Assembly: GCA_004352715.1 (NCBI GenBank)
Contig: SCFE01000076.1
Location: 818,658 to 882,657, forward strand
Source: Hofstenia miamia
Lineage: Eukaryota > Xenacoelomorpha > Acoela
DNA length: 64,000 nt
Direction: 5' to 3'
Part shown: piece after piece, positions 25,401 to 33,863 of the stretch
Numbering within the stretch: position 1 is the first letter of the stretch
Layout of the letters: each line of letters begins with the position of its first letter
Notes under the pieces: generated by a model
Databases searched by the model: none
The model's input: the letters and a program-made list of their open reading frames with translations, nothing else
What the model was told of the DNA's origin: nothing
Made by a program: the position numbers and the translations under genes

Positions 25401-25779
25401 TGACATAAAATTTTAATATTAGAAAATTCGCATGTGAATTACAACATAAGTTTGCATGTACCTGAAGTCGATGAAAGATTGGGATGAAAACATGGGCTGT
25501 TATTGGGATGGTAATAAAATTACCAACACACATAAGCCAATAAATTGCACCTGAAATGTACAGTTCACTAGGAACTCCCAGTAACATGATGGCTGACATA
25601 AAGCTTGCCAAAAGTGACAACGATACTGGAATCCAACTTGCCCGTCTATCAGCCATTAGGTATTCTTTTGTAGTCCTTTGACGGCCGCCAGTAAGGGCAT
25701 AATAAATTCCAATCAATGCAGAGGCAAGTAAGAGGCCAACAAACACAGCATAATCTACCCATGAGAATGCTACAGACAT
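10051..25779 (-). CDS. Gene A: SLC5-family sodium-coupled monocarboxylate transporter-like protein, complete, six exons
   Basis: Joined exons 25779-25462, 25327-25123, 21227-20977, 17180-16964, 16848-16502 and 10488-10051 give one open frame of 591 codons plus TAG, the usual SLC5 length (about 600). Every junction is GT-AG and phases run 0,1,0,1,0. Family hallmarks: TM1-TM2 region with ALTGGR and EYLMADR (exon 1), YAPALALN (exon 2), SGALSTVSSGVNALAAV (exon 5, the TM8 region whose Ser/Thr residues line the Na2 site in SSS proteins), TGGPILGVFLLGFF, and two N-glycosylation sequons NFT and NLT before a last hydrophobic segment (exon 6). From family knowledge it should be a plasma-membrane Na+-driven importer of small monocarboxylates or related organic anions (SLC5A8/A12-like; SLC5A6-like vitamin transport is possible). 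Start choice: first Met of exon 1, matched by gene B. It is a tandem paralogue of gene B. Confidence 0.9.
10467..10553 (-). repeat. 44-bp tandem duplication spanning the exon 6 splice acceptor of gene A
   Basis: TGTCAAAGCCAAAGCAATCT at 10471 recurs at 10515 with its flanking AAATAAAAAATAAAGAAAAT. On the minus strand there are thus two identical TTATTTAG|ATTGCT acceptors. Use of the outer one would add 44 bases and shift the frame to an early stop. Confidence 0.9.
10585..10650. repeat. Short direct repeat, 43-bp period
   Basis: AACTAATGAAATTGCGCAAG at 10585 and 10628. The adjacent CGCGCTAAAAGCCCTTAGGC... (10770-10810) is unusually GC-rich; its origin is unknown. Confidence 0.6.
10658..10741. 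repeat. (TA)n microsatellite
   Basis: Two TA tracts separated by TTTGTCTTCAGAAAACAA. Other TA tracts in the window: 25868-25880, 32082-32104, 40187-40224, 41018-41041, 55453-55493, 61206-61236, 62716-62764, and beside three of the N gaps. Confidence 0.9.
11419..14218 (+). mobile_element. P-element-like transposon (THAP9/P superfamily), decayed, with terminal inverted repeats
   Basis: Left end CAACACGGCCGCAGTTAC..GCAG..AAAAAATAG; right end, inverted, CAACATGGCCGTAGTTAC..GCAG..AAAAAATAG. The ends face each other over 2.8 kb and enclose the P-type transposase relic. I could not find a clean 8-bp target duplication (TTCTACTA versus TACATGTA). Confidence 0.75.
11528..13480 (+). pseudogene. P-element-type transposase with THAP zinc-finger remnant
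   Basis: Domains in order: THAP remnant with CCVPQC (11530s) and VCELH (11630s), the C2-CH metal ligands; a helical middle (11723-12380, with KGINRKKSKPFSTDIIKFA and LRYTSLSAYNFLRK); the RNase-H-like part with DGLFNSIVGFQVVGLKE (12440-12500); FDPVHLIKTVRNNFF (12737-12781), matching the DPVHLLK-RNN motif; GRTGLTSQNFDAVH (13210s); and QNDPIERRFG...QLSGSRF (13330-13390), the P-family signature in which the usual Tyr codon after FGL is TAG. Multiple frameshifts and stops make it inactive. THAP9 and P transposases are the nearest known families. Confidence 0.85.
14234..14595 (+). pseudogene. piggyBac transposase C-terminal relic
   Basis: From 14234 the frame reads ...DILLSTLHRND, then INYHNHSKYRLDILDKLIREYSVKRATKRH and VVMFYHMIDTG. 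This is the piggyBac region ending the RNase-H fold (NxxMGGVD-Y-...-R-T-RWP-..FYxMLD). A seven-G run (14480-14487) shifts the frame; reading then resumes NAYAMYRKRYPP and RSHFLKDL, the usual C-terminal end. The part upstream is absent and the P-like element abuts it, which may have inserted here. It could be a distant source of the machinery for the TTAA MITEs. Confidence 0.8.
15270..15385 (+). repeat. Dispersed coding-like segment, copy 1
   Basis: On the plus strand, GVTFNFVYDTPQRVWEVYLD then SKKQLNFIVNLM can be read, homologous to 20445-20556. Function and parent gene are unknown. It lies in intron 5 of gene A on the opposite strand. Confidence 0.55.
16502..16848 (-). CDS. Gene A exon 5 (codons 331-446, Na+-site helix)
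   Basis: Acceptor TATATTTAG|GGTTTC gives GFPGLFVSSVFSGALSTVSS, the SSS-family core helix with conserved Ser/Thr residues and Asn. It is followed by LAAVTLED, two more hydrophobic spans, and TGGPILGVFLLGFF. Donor ACG|GTAAGA, phase 0. Length 347 bp, identical to gene B. The intron between exons 4 and 5 is only 115 bp here but 4.8 kb in gene B. Confidence 0.9.
16964..17180 (-). CDS. Gene A exon 4 (codons 259-331)
   Basis: Acceptor TTTTTAG|GTTCAA, reading VQRYVSVSHKSDAQKAVY, which continues the NQTQ of exon 3 exactly as in SLC5 proteins. It then encodes a hydrophobic span and the loop FCDPLGSKKIWAPDQLLP before DLLGSVP. Donor CCAG|GTTTCA, phase 1. 217 bp, the same as in gene B. Confidence 0.9.
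17231..17705 (+). mobile_element. Possible hAT-like fragment
   Basis: CAGTGGCGTAGG (17234) and CAGTGATGTAGCCAGG (17290) resemble the CAGTGGCGTAGCCAGG ends common in animal hAT elements. The following frame 17342-17560 (NDYEWLQTSSLKNALIVWNQ) and 17600-17705 look like decayed coding sequence. The family assignment rests on the ends only. Confidence 0.3.
17706..19728. other. Intron 3 of gene A, no recognised feature
   Basis: AT-rich with short frames only (for example 18090-18314). No transposase, RT or exon homology was recognised. Confidence 0.55.
19729..19919. mobile_element. 191-bp MITE with TA target duplication
   Basis: TA (19727-19728), CACGTTTTTTATAAGAAAC, interior, GTTTCTTATAAAAAAACGTG, TA (19920-19921). 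Inverted ends of about 20 bp with one length difference in the T run. The ATAAGAAAC motif recurs inside. The TA duplication fits Tc1/mariner-driven MITEs. Confidence 0.75.
20440..20556 (+). repeat. Dispersed coding-like segment, copy 2
   Basis: Reads AVTSDFAHGTLQWVWNILAH then IKKQAKFFVAFMGS and a stop, aligning with 15270-15385 codon by codon. Differences such as GTG/GCG, TAC/CAC, GAC/GGC and CGG/TGG are transitions at codon positions 1 and 2, so it is decaying without selection. Confidence 0.55.
20977..21227 (-). CDS. Gene A exon 3 (codons 175-258)
   Basis: Acceptor CATTTAG|GTGGTT restores the frame as GGLKAVIYTDVLQ, the family motif that follows the TAIG of exon 2. It ends YGSNQTQ at donor CAA|GTTAAT, phase 0. 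Length 251 bp, identical to gene B exon 3. The assembly directly upstream of this acceptor is scrambled (single Ns at 21317 and 21429 with a repeated segment), but the exon itself is intact. Confidence 0.9.
21224..21526. repeat. Assembly-made repeat beside gene A exon 3
   Basis: CCACCTAAATGGTTTATTGAG...CTACAAAACTACAA occurs at 21224-21316 and again from 21430, separated by N (21317), 111 bp of LINE reverse-transcriptase sequence, and N (21429). Confidence 0.85.
21318..23100 (-). pseudogene. Non-LTR retrotransposon (LINE) ORF2 relic, scrambled by the assembly
   Basis: Minus strand order: endonuclease traces with TDGLKPVYALRLK near 23090-23050, FGDF (22760s), then CPTRRNNLIDYFLTNSDLVF (22660-22610) and SFSDHALC (22590s). 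A long open frame (22597-21806) covers the linker and the start of RT (KLIYYNFDNKSLNLIITFLK). The RT block ERGVPQGTVLGP is displaced to 21318-21428 between two Ns. The C-terminal tail (FHHTATKLWNNLNREIKF) lies at 21600-21760. Most of the RT palm, including the YADD box, is missing. It sits in intron 2 of gene A, same strand. Confidence 0.85.
23101..24550. other. Intron 2 of gene A, no gene recognised
   Basis: The segment 24165-24370 (GGTGCTGGTTGTTAGTATCG...TTTGTAAATATGT) is a diverged copy of 61895-62090 upstream of gene B. The rest is AT-rich with small unsupported frames. Confidence 0.5.
24560..24790 (+). repeat. Possible SINE or LINE 3' tail
   Basis: AAACAGACAGACAAACAGAT followed by ACCTCTTTGGCGAAGGCAAT resembles the GACAGACAAACAGA...CCTC-TTGGCGGAGGTAA tail I recall from many marine invertebrate interspersed repeats. 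No second copy occurs in the window, so the class is unproven. Confidence 0.35.
25123..25327 (-). CDS. Gene A exon 2 (codons 107-175, phase 1 end)
   Basis: Acceptor CATTTAG|TTGATT. The reading LISAFHYVEIRFG continues exon 1, matching the EYLE-RF region of SLC5 proteins, then YLAIVLYAPALALN and GGVCIFYTAIG. Donor ATTG|GTAAAT. At 205 bp it is the same length as gene B exon 2. Confidence 0.9.
25462..25779 (-). CDS. Gene A exon 1 (codons 1-106)
   Basis: Begins MSVAFSWVDYAVF and carries the first two transmembrane segments with the SLC5 signature ALTGGR...EYLMADR, then LLASFMSAIMLLGVPSE. It ends after codons for RLQ at the donor CAG|GTACATG (phase 0). The next intron is only 134 bp. A TTTAG acceptor-like site lies 11 bp before the ATG, so a non-coding leader exon may exist upstream. 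Confidence 0.9.
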
Positions 25780-25790
25780 TTAAAAGTATT
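25780..25790 (-). promoter_or_regulatory. Putative leader-exon acceptor just 5' of the gene A ATG
   Basis: On the minus strand AAATTTAG|AATACTTTTAA precedes the ATG. The TTTAG form matches the coding-exon acceptors of this gene (CATTTAG, TTTTTAG, TTATTTAG) and the same sequence is found before gene B. It suggests a spliced 5' UTR. Confidence 0.45.
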
Positions 25791-25819
25791 CTAAATTTGT
25801 GAATTATAGAATTTGATAA

Positions 25820-25832
25820 GTGTATTGAACAT

Positions 25833-25863
<31 letters not shown>

Positions 25864-25880
25864 ATGTATATATATATATA
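25820..25880. repeat. Compound microsatellite between gene A and a mariner relic
   Basis: (TG)n, (TATG)n and (TA)n in succession, ending exactly where the transposon end CAGGGTGTGTCAAAAG begins. It occupies the 100 bp upstream of the gene A start. Confidence 0.85.
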
Positions 25881-26843
25881 CAGGGTGTGTCAAAAGTAGC
25901 TTGACTTTCCAAATTACAATAACTTTTTATTTATATGAAACCAAACAATAATATATGTAAATAAACAAACTCTAATAAGGGGAATTACAGATATATTAAA
26001 ACAAATGCTCAATACTAAGTTCACATCTTGGTATCATGTTCTGGACAGCTCAATGTAATTCATCAATGTTAAGTGAATCAACTTCATGTATGCTCCTCCT
26101 TTTTTAATCATTCAGAAAAATAGCTTTAGCACATAATTTGAGTGAATGCCATCCACACACATAATTTTTCAAGGTGAAAGCCTTCTGTTATTACTCAGAC
26201 GCATATATGGTACAATTATGACGGCCTCATTTGACCAAAGCATATTATTGAGCTAATTAGCATTAGCTAAAATCCATTGTTCAAATTCCAGACGATGATT
26301 TGTCTGAATCAGTGATAGTTTGACGCAAAGCAATTTTGTATGTTTGCATACCACATGCTTTAAGAATTCGACAAATACTTTTCTTTGGAATTGTAGTAGC
26401 AGCAGCAATAGAAGAAGAACGTGTATGGCCATGCACATTTGTATCTTGCAGAGTTTTCAGCGCACTCATTACAATTGGTTTTCGGTCTTCTTGGAGCAAT
26501 GGTCTCTCTGATTTAGCAGCATTGTGCAAGGATTTTGTCTTTACAAATTTTCTTATCATGTTAGTGACAGCTGTAATAGAAAAAATGTCTTTGTGAAGGT
26601 CGTGTGCTGTTTTGTCTGCCGCGGTTGCACTGTCTCCATTTTTGTAGTATAGTTTTACTATTTCCAGTCTAGTGTCTAAATCCATGTCTAAAGTTAAAAA
26701 ATACTGGAAAAATAACAAAATGGTTATGCATAACATAAATTCCCTTTATATAGTTATAAAATGACGAAATATTTAATCATCTTTTCTGTGATTGGTTGAA
26801 TTTTTTTAGTTAGTTTAAAAGTCAAGTTACTTTTGACACATCA
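25881..26843 (-). mobile_element. Tc1/mariner element inserted in a (TA)n tract
   Basis: Left end CAGGGTGTGTCAAAAGTAGC TTGAC; right end, inverted, TGTGTCAAAAGTAACTTGAC. Both outer sides are TATATA repeats, as expected for TA-targeting insertion. Its transposase is on the minus strand, the same strand as gene A, whose ATG is 102 bp beyond the left end. Confidence 0.85.
26160..26690 (-). pseudogene. Tc1/mariner transposase relic
   Basis: Starts near 26685 with MDLDTRLEIVKLYYKNGDSA (HTH), then IRKFVKTKSLHNA, STIPKK-type HTH with KKSICRILKACGM, and YKIALRQTITDSDK (the PYKI-LRQ linker). After a frameshift comes RLEFEQWILANA and, near 26240, LWSNEAV where active members have FSDEAHF: the first catalytic Asp is Asn. 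The downstream catalytic half is absent from the 963-bp element. Confidence 0.8.
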
Positions 26844-26858
26844 TATATATATATATAT

Positions 26859-27074
26859 NNNNNNNNNNNNNNNNNNNNNNNNNNNNNNNNNNNNNNNNNN
26901 NNNNNNNNNNNNNNNNNNNNNNNNNNNNNNNNNNNNNNNNNNNNNNNNNNNNNNNNNNNNNNNNNNNNNNNNNNNNNNNNNNNNNNNNNNNNNNNNNNNN
27001 NNNNNNNNNNNNNNNNNNNNNNNNNNNNNNNNNNNNNNNNNNNNNNNNNNNNNNNNNNNNNNNNNNNNNNNNNN
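26859..27074. other. Assembly gap (216 N)
   Basis: A run of N with TA repeats on both sides. Confidence 0.99.
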
Positions 27075-27108
<34 letters not shown>

Positions 27109-28370
27109 GATATTGACGTGCAAGTACAGTAAATAGTATATTTTTTGTGAAATTAGTGATAGGTAGGCCGCATCAAAAGTACTTTATTACCCGTACCCAC
27201 ACGTACCCTAAACATTTTTCTCGTGCCAGTGGATATGATTTTCTTTGCTGAAATTAAATAATTCGATATTTTCAACAACTTTTCACACACAATTCACAGT
27301 CATTAAATGTTAATTCTTTCAACATTTTATATAATTTGTTTTTGAAAAAATACTAAATTATAACCCATTGGATCCATAAAGCTGAAAGCATTTTGTTCAA
27401 TACCACGTACTCCCACAGAACCTAGGATTGATGCGTCAAATATTAATTATGTTATTTTAACTGAATTCCCTGGTTACATAAAGTAGTATACATAAACGTT
27501 TTCTGGGTTCTTAATACAACTAAATACTTATAAAATAAATTTTTATTAATTCATATTTTTCATTTTTTAGATGGTTAGAAAGAGAAATAGTATATGCCTT
27601 TAATGACGTCAAAATTTGTATTAAACACTAATATATTTCACAAGAAATGTGAAAATTATAGAAACTCATGTTTTCACATGCACATTAATATGACACTCAA
27701 CATATTTTCAAAGTTTTAAATTTCCCGAGATATTTTATGAGTGCTTTGCACTGATATCTTTTGGCGAAATGATCTAAGCTATCACACTGAGTTACAAATA
27801 TAATTTGAAACATAATGCTAATATAAATTTGTCTTGTATGTTTCTTGAATACAAGAATTTCTACTTCGATCCACTGTATAAGCTACATTAGAAATTGTAC
27901 GAGGAATATAAACGTATAAGCCTCAAAGACAAATAATTTTTCCACTCTTCACAATCTTGAAGTGTCATGTATATACTATACTAACAATGAAAAAATTAGC
28001 AAATTCAACTAAAATTTCTTTTGTAATTAAGTTCAGACAAGAGTACGTGTTTGAATTCACACGTTCAAATACCTTAAAATATGGACACCTGTAGTAAAAT
28101 TGGAATTTGGAAAATTTCTGGAATTCAAACTGCATAGAATACTTTTAAATTTGTCTGCTAAAAATTAATTCTGAAAAAAAGGAATTAAGGATTGCGTTTC
28201 ACTAAATTTTAAATTTTACTGAAAAGAACAGGCTTTGAAGAAAACGGAATTCACCGCATTTGTTAGATGTTTACCGAAACTGCGAGAAGCTTGCATCAGC
28301 TTAAGAGGTTACTATGTGGTAAAACGATGGTTAACAAGCTTTTTAAGTACTTAACAAGTTAAAATAAAAG
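27075..28370. other. Intergenic DNA between genes A and B, nothing recognised
   Basis: AT-rich, no frame above 60 codons and no repeat homology noticed. Confidence 0.55.
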
Positions 28371-28499
28371 ACAAAAGAACTGTTAATGAGGTGGTACTCC
28401 AAACAACGATGGGATAACTGACGTGACATTAAACACTAAAATTGGCCAAAAATGTCAAGCTAAATTTGGAATTGAAAATAGATAGCCAACCAAAGGACA

Positions 28500-30450
28500 C
28501 TGACGTAGGACAGGGTATAAAAACCTTCAAAACTTCATAGAAAACACACACCCCTCCCCGAGACTCTGAAAAGAAACATTGAGCCAAGACTTCAAGTTCA
28601 AAGTTTGCAAAAAGACATTGCTTGGTCCTTTATCTGTTTAAAAGTTATTCCTACTTTCATGGTGAACGTCAGGTAAAGGTTTTGTAATTGATATCGTAAT
28701 CATTAACTTTGGAGGTTTCATATATCAGTAATTATAACGTGTGACTTTAGTTATTTGATTCGTTTATTGTTGGGACTTGTATAAGCATTCTCCTGTTGTA
28801 AAATAAATAAGTATCATTTGTCTTATATTTGAATTTTAATTTACTTTTGAGAGAGTAAAATTTCTAAGTAAAAGTGCAACAGAAGTAAGTCAGCATTGTT
28901 TTAAAGAAATTAAGTATCGACTGTTTTGAATTAAAAACTATCTTTAACATTCAGAAGTACAAAGGAGTTTTGTGTGGAAAAATACGTCGGGTTGATTTAA
29001 AGTACAGAGCCCTTTAATTGAATTAACCTTAAAAAGAATAGGAATTGTCACAGAACACTAGCTTGTTCTCTCTCTCGGTGCAAATTAGAAACTCACTAAA
29101 CATTAAGTTTAGTCGTAAATACATTAGGGGCGAGAGACATCCTAGTAAATTTTGTTCTTTGTAAAATGACTTCAAACAGTGTTAGTCACGAAAGACCTTT
29201 AAGGAAATTCTAATCAATGTAACGCTGTGTTGATATTGCATAAAAATTGTTCATCTAAATTACTCTTCTGAGAGGAAAGCATTTTGCATATCTTAAATTC
29301 GTGTGAGACATTGTGGGCTATTAAATTACAAACCAGTAACTCTGATTTTAGAAGTTTTTCGTGATAGTTAAGAAAAGCGGTCATTTCACATTAAATTTTG
29401 GAAAGACCTGTCTTAAAACCAAATTTACAATAGCATATTTTGGTTTTGTAATAGCTCAAGAGAGTAACTTAGATTTCAATATTACCGTGCACTCTTTTGT
29501 TGATAAAAAGGAACACAGTGATTTGTCAAATATCTCAAGACATTTACAAAGAAGTGTTGTCTGTTTAACTTTTAAAATAATAGAGAACCAATTCGGGTTT
29601 TATTAAATTATAATTCACCGTGCTTTTGATGCAGTTTTAGAGGCTCGAGTCGACAACCATTTTGTTAACTTAGACATTAGTGATTTAGGAACTTTTTAGA
29701 GGTTAAATTTTGGCCTTCTTAGTAGTAATCTACGCTATAAAATCGCTACTAGAATTCGGTTTACATTTCGTCTTGTATTAAAGTCTATTACAAAATAAAG
29801 CATAAGCGTGTTCGATTTATTTGAGGTATTTAGTAAGTTACTAGTTCAAGACTAATTTTGAAAATACGCTTTTAAAATCAAACTTAACATTACATATAGT
29901 ATTGAACTTGCAGTATAAGAAAATAAGGCAAAATTATTCTTACAATCCTGTACGATCAGTTGGTTTTAGAAATAGTCTGATTCACTGATTAAAGTGTGAG
30001 GGACATTGACAAGAAACTTTGTGGTGTTGAAACCTTATCATAGACAGGAGTCTTTTCGTATTTTTAGTATTAATAATCGGACTTTTGATATACTTTTGAG
30101 GGTTCGAGTTCAAATCCAATTTCGGTACTTTGAACACTCGTGATTTTTCGGATAAAATCTTAGAGATTTAGTTTCCTTTCTCGGCTACACTTTAGGTTAT
30201 TAAACTCCTGAGTAAAAATCCGGTTTCACGACACACCATTATTGTCCATTGACTTCACAACTAAAGTATTATATTGAGAGGCTTTAAGTATAGATTTGTT
30301 TTCCCAAACTCCTTTCATTACCTATAACTCATCTTATAAAAACTTCATTTAGAACGCAAATGTCACTGAGGCTGCCTGATACCACAGCGTGCTTAAAATA
30401 TGCCAAATAAAATGGATATTTTGCTTATCAGGAGGATTTACAGACTACAG
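28500..30450 (+). other. Unassigned region with a TATA-like box and internal degenerate repeats
   Basis: GGTATAAAAACCTTC (28517) with AATAAATAA at about 28802, then about 1.6 kb in which blocks recur imperfectly, for example TTTTAGAGGCTCGAGT (29635) and TTTTGAGGGTTCGAGT (30098), each followed by related sequence for over 100 bp (period about 460). There is no long open frame. It could be a degenerate LTR element, a satellite-like tract or a non-coding gene; the sequence does not decide. Confidence 0.35.
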
Positions 30451-32409
30451 ATCTTGATAGACTTCCTGTGCCCCTAAGCAAACTTTAACTTTTTAATGGT
30501 GTTTTCACTTTGAAGTATTTAAATATTCTTCTTAATTGGAATTATGCAAGGACAAAGTTTGAATTATGTTAAAAACTAGAAATCATTTGTAGACTTCATT
30601 TCAGAATTCATTAGAACAGAAATGAAGAGAATTCGAATTCATTTCCAAATATATGCCGCACATACAATTCTCTGACTTTAAATGCTCATCAAAAAGACTC
30701 CAATATCTTCTGTAGTGCAAATTAAGCTTATTAATGGAATTTCATTCATGTAAATATTTTCTTGATTACATTCAAAATTTTGCCATTTGATAAGAAATAT
30801 GATTTTTTGGCTGGTTTAGTTATTTCATATTTATAAAAAGACTATTTAATGGATTTCATCTCATCTGTTAAATCATTTTCAGATTATGTTCTGTGGGACA
30901 TGAATATTATTGTCACAGTCCCACTTAGTTCCAATGAATTTAAACCTATTTCCGTCCCACCCCAGTCCCATTCAATTTTTTCATCACATGACATGACATC
31001 TTTTTGGACTAAGATTGACAGAAATTATAAGAAACTCTGAATCGGTGGTTTCAGCTCTCTTATTTGTGGTACAAGTTGCATGTTAGTCCCAGTCCCAGTG
31101 AATTTTTAATTCCAAATCTCAATTTCATGTGAGCTGAGAGCAGTAAATCACAGCTGTGTTTCAAAGATTAAGCGAATTTCATTTTTTAATATTTTGGTAG
31201 TCAAAATAGTTTTCTAGGCTGTGACAAGAAATATGTAATCACCGTAGTTTGAATTTCAGTATGCAACCAAATCACCTTTAAGAATAAGTAATCACAAGTT
31301 GAATCAATTGAATGACGCACCCTAACCAAGGCAAAAGTGTTTAAATAAGTGTTGTGGGAATATTTAAATGAGTAGATGGTTTTACAGATTGGCATGTCGT
31401 AGCGTGAAATTTTGTTTGAAATTCAATTTTCTCATTGAAAAATCAACGTTAAGAATAATTTTTTTAAAAATTCATGGGCAATTTCTTAATCTATCAATAG
31501 CATAATATGTAATATTAAGATTTCCGATAACACGTCTGTTGCAAGAATTGATCGTAGATTCATTTGTAGCTGACAACGAAACGTCAAAATTTAATACATG
31601 TACTTGATTCTCGTTCATATGCAGGAAATCGAAGATTTGATTTCTCAGATTATTAAATGAACCTAATATTTTCCAAATTAAAAAATCTTAGAAATGAAAT
31701 TACAAGCCAAATTAATGTTTTTGTTTAGAGATAAATTTCAAATATTTGAAAAATAAATTTATTTATCCTGCTATTCAGCATAAAGAATTTGAAAAATTCA
31801 CAATGACTGATATAAATAAGAAAATTATTTAATAAAAATATCTTACTGCAAATTGAAGATTTCAATATTGTTAATACAATGATTGTTTGGCTGGTATTTG
31901 TGTATTATAGAATCGAATGACAAATCATAATGTTATGCCAATAGCATCAATGTCCTATTGTAATGTACTTGTGAAAAAGAATTGCTCAATTACAAAGTAG
32001 AGTACACCATGAGGTTGTAAGAAATTTTGATTTGCACAATTGAAAATAAATCTTGGATAAGAAGCTTATTTAATTAAGAGAATATATATATATATATATA
32101 TATAAGAAACATTCTACAAAAAATAGCTAATCGAAAATTGAAAAGTTGTACTGTGTAATACAACAGACGAAAGATAGGAGCGATAACACTAGAGACCTGC
32201 GAGCACTCGAAATTTAATTATTTATTGATTTCAAGTCTGGTCAAGTCGACCTGGGTTGTGTTGTTTTTTACTGAAAAGTACGTTGGAGAATTATAATTTT
32301 CTGTGTCAAAATGCATCTTTTTCATAGCCATTAGGGTTGATCATAATGTCTAGGACAGGACTCCTTCAGGGTAGAAAAAAAATTAGAGGGATATACAAGT
32401 GTATAAATA

Positions 32410-32710
32410 TCTCCTAAATAATCAGGATCTCCATAACAGGCAGACGCAGGTGCTCACGAGTTACCTCAGTTAGTAGCCTTGGTTGGCGAAAGCTGTAGAG
32501 AGGCGCAACCCTCTCATGAAGCTCGGCCTTCGGCTTCACTCTCTGCTGATCAGACTCAACACAGATCAGCACTCTGCGTGCCAGGGGTCGCCAGAGGGCA
32601 AGCATGATTAAGCCGGCCTGCACACTTCTAGGGGAAGTGCCAGAGCAGATCTGTTGCCACCCACTCTTCAGTCCGTTGACTGGTAGAGTAACCCCGACCA
32701 CAGAGGCATA
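32410..32710 (-). repeat. GC-rich island of unknown type
   Basis: About 290 bp clearly richer in G+C than the surroundings. An open frame of 95 codons on the minus strand (32701-32414, with GLKSGWQQICSGTSPRSVQA) runs through it. It is probably an interspersed repeat; I do not recognise the protein as a named family. Confidence 0.4.
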
Positions 32711-32951
32711 TTAATAAATTTAACTGGAAATACGTTTAAAATGATAACAAAATAGCTTAAATATTGAGAAAGTTGTCGACAATTTTAGTTTACAAAATTT
32801 GTAATAGCACAAAGTGTTTGGAGAAACCTGCTTGCATTGCTAGATTATTATAATAATCTAGGAGTTCATGTATGTTGGTGTCTTTCCCTACTTGGTATAA
32901 AATTAAGGTTGGCATGTTTATTTTTTATTTATCAATAAACATTTCACACTC

Positions 32952-33863
32952 TACGAGGTCTATCCCAAAAGTAAGTTTCCCTATGAAATAAAAGACAAGC
33001 TATGTCAGTGAGAAACTTTTTTATTTCACAAAACTTTACATTAACATGAGTTTATTCAACATACGAACCGTTGTTGTCAACACATTTGTTCCATCGGTTC
33101 ACCCAGCTGTCAAAGACATGAGCAAGACCACCTTCAGTTAGATATCGCAATGATGCGTAAGTTTCTTCATTGATCTCATCCCTGGACTCAAAACGTCTTC
33201 CACGCAAAGTTTCTTTCATCTTTGCAAAAAGATAAAAGTCGATGGGAGCCAAATCGGGAGAATACCTCTGGGTTGAGTGAGTAGTTCCCAGTCCCAAGCG
33301 TCAAGAAGATCCGTGACCAATCTCGCCGTGTGGACTGATGCATTGTCATGGTGAAAAATCAGACCACGTTCCAGAAACCCTGGGCGCTTTTTTCTGGTTG
33401 CTGGACGAAGTTTCACCTGCAGGACCCATGTGTAATATGGAGCCTTAATTGTTGTGCCTGTAGGGACAGCCCAGTTCACCAAAACATTTGCCACATCGAA
33501 GAAAACTCTGTTCATCTTCCAATCGACCATCTGCGAAACTTGCCACCCACTTTCGAAAAGTCTGAATGGATGGAGCATATGGTCCAAGACTGTCACACAA
33601 AATTTGGTGAATTTCTCGCGGTCGCTTTTCCGACAGTGTAAAGAACTTCATTATGATACGAATGTCATACTGTGTGGTTACCTTATCCATACAAGCCAAC
33701 AATTGAAAAGCGGTTGTGCAACTAACTTACAGCTTGAGAGAGTGAAAATCAGTGATTATCTTACACATAAATCAAAGCTCACTGACGTGCAGTTTCAATA
33801 CCCTAGCTGTTATGTGGGCTGAACTAACCCAGACAAATATTTACTTTTGGGATAAACTACGTA
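32952..33863 (-). mobile_element. mariner element, internally deleted
   Basis: Ends TACGAGGTCTATCCCAAAAG and, inverted, TACGTAGTTTATCCCAAAAG, each including a TA. It encloses a transposase relic on the minus strand. At 912 bp it is about 350-400 bp short of a usual mariner. Confidence 0.85.
33052..33702 (-). pseudogene. mariner transposase relic lacking the first catalytic segment
   Basis: N-terminal part 33702-33500: IKFF.LSEKRPREIHQ...YAPSIQTFRKWVASFADGR, the mariner HTH. It then jumps to TTIKAPYYTWVLQ and FLERGLIFHHDNASVHTA (second Asp, HHDNA-PH-A motif), and after a frameshift RYSPDLAPIDFYLFAKMKE (third Asp of DD34D) to the C-terminus at 33052. The stretch that should hold the first Asp (TGDE) is deleted, so it cannot be catalytic. 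Confidence 0.85.

Noticed and set aside
28510-28700. TATA-box promoter with ATG at 28659 as a new gene start
   Set aside because: The ATG is followed by a short frame and no downstream exons could be recognised; kept only as an unassigned region.
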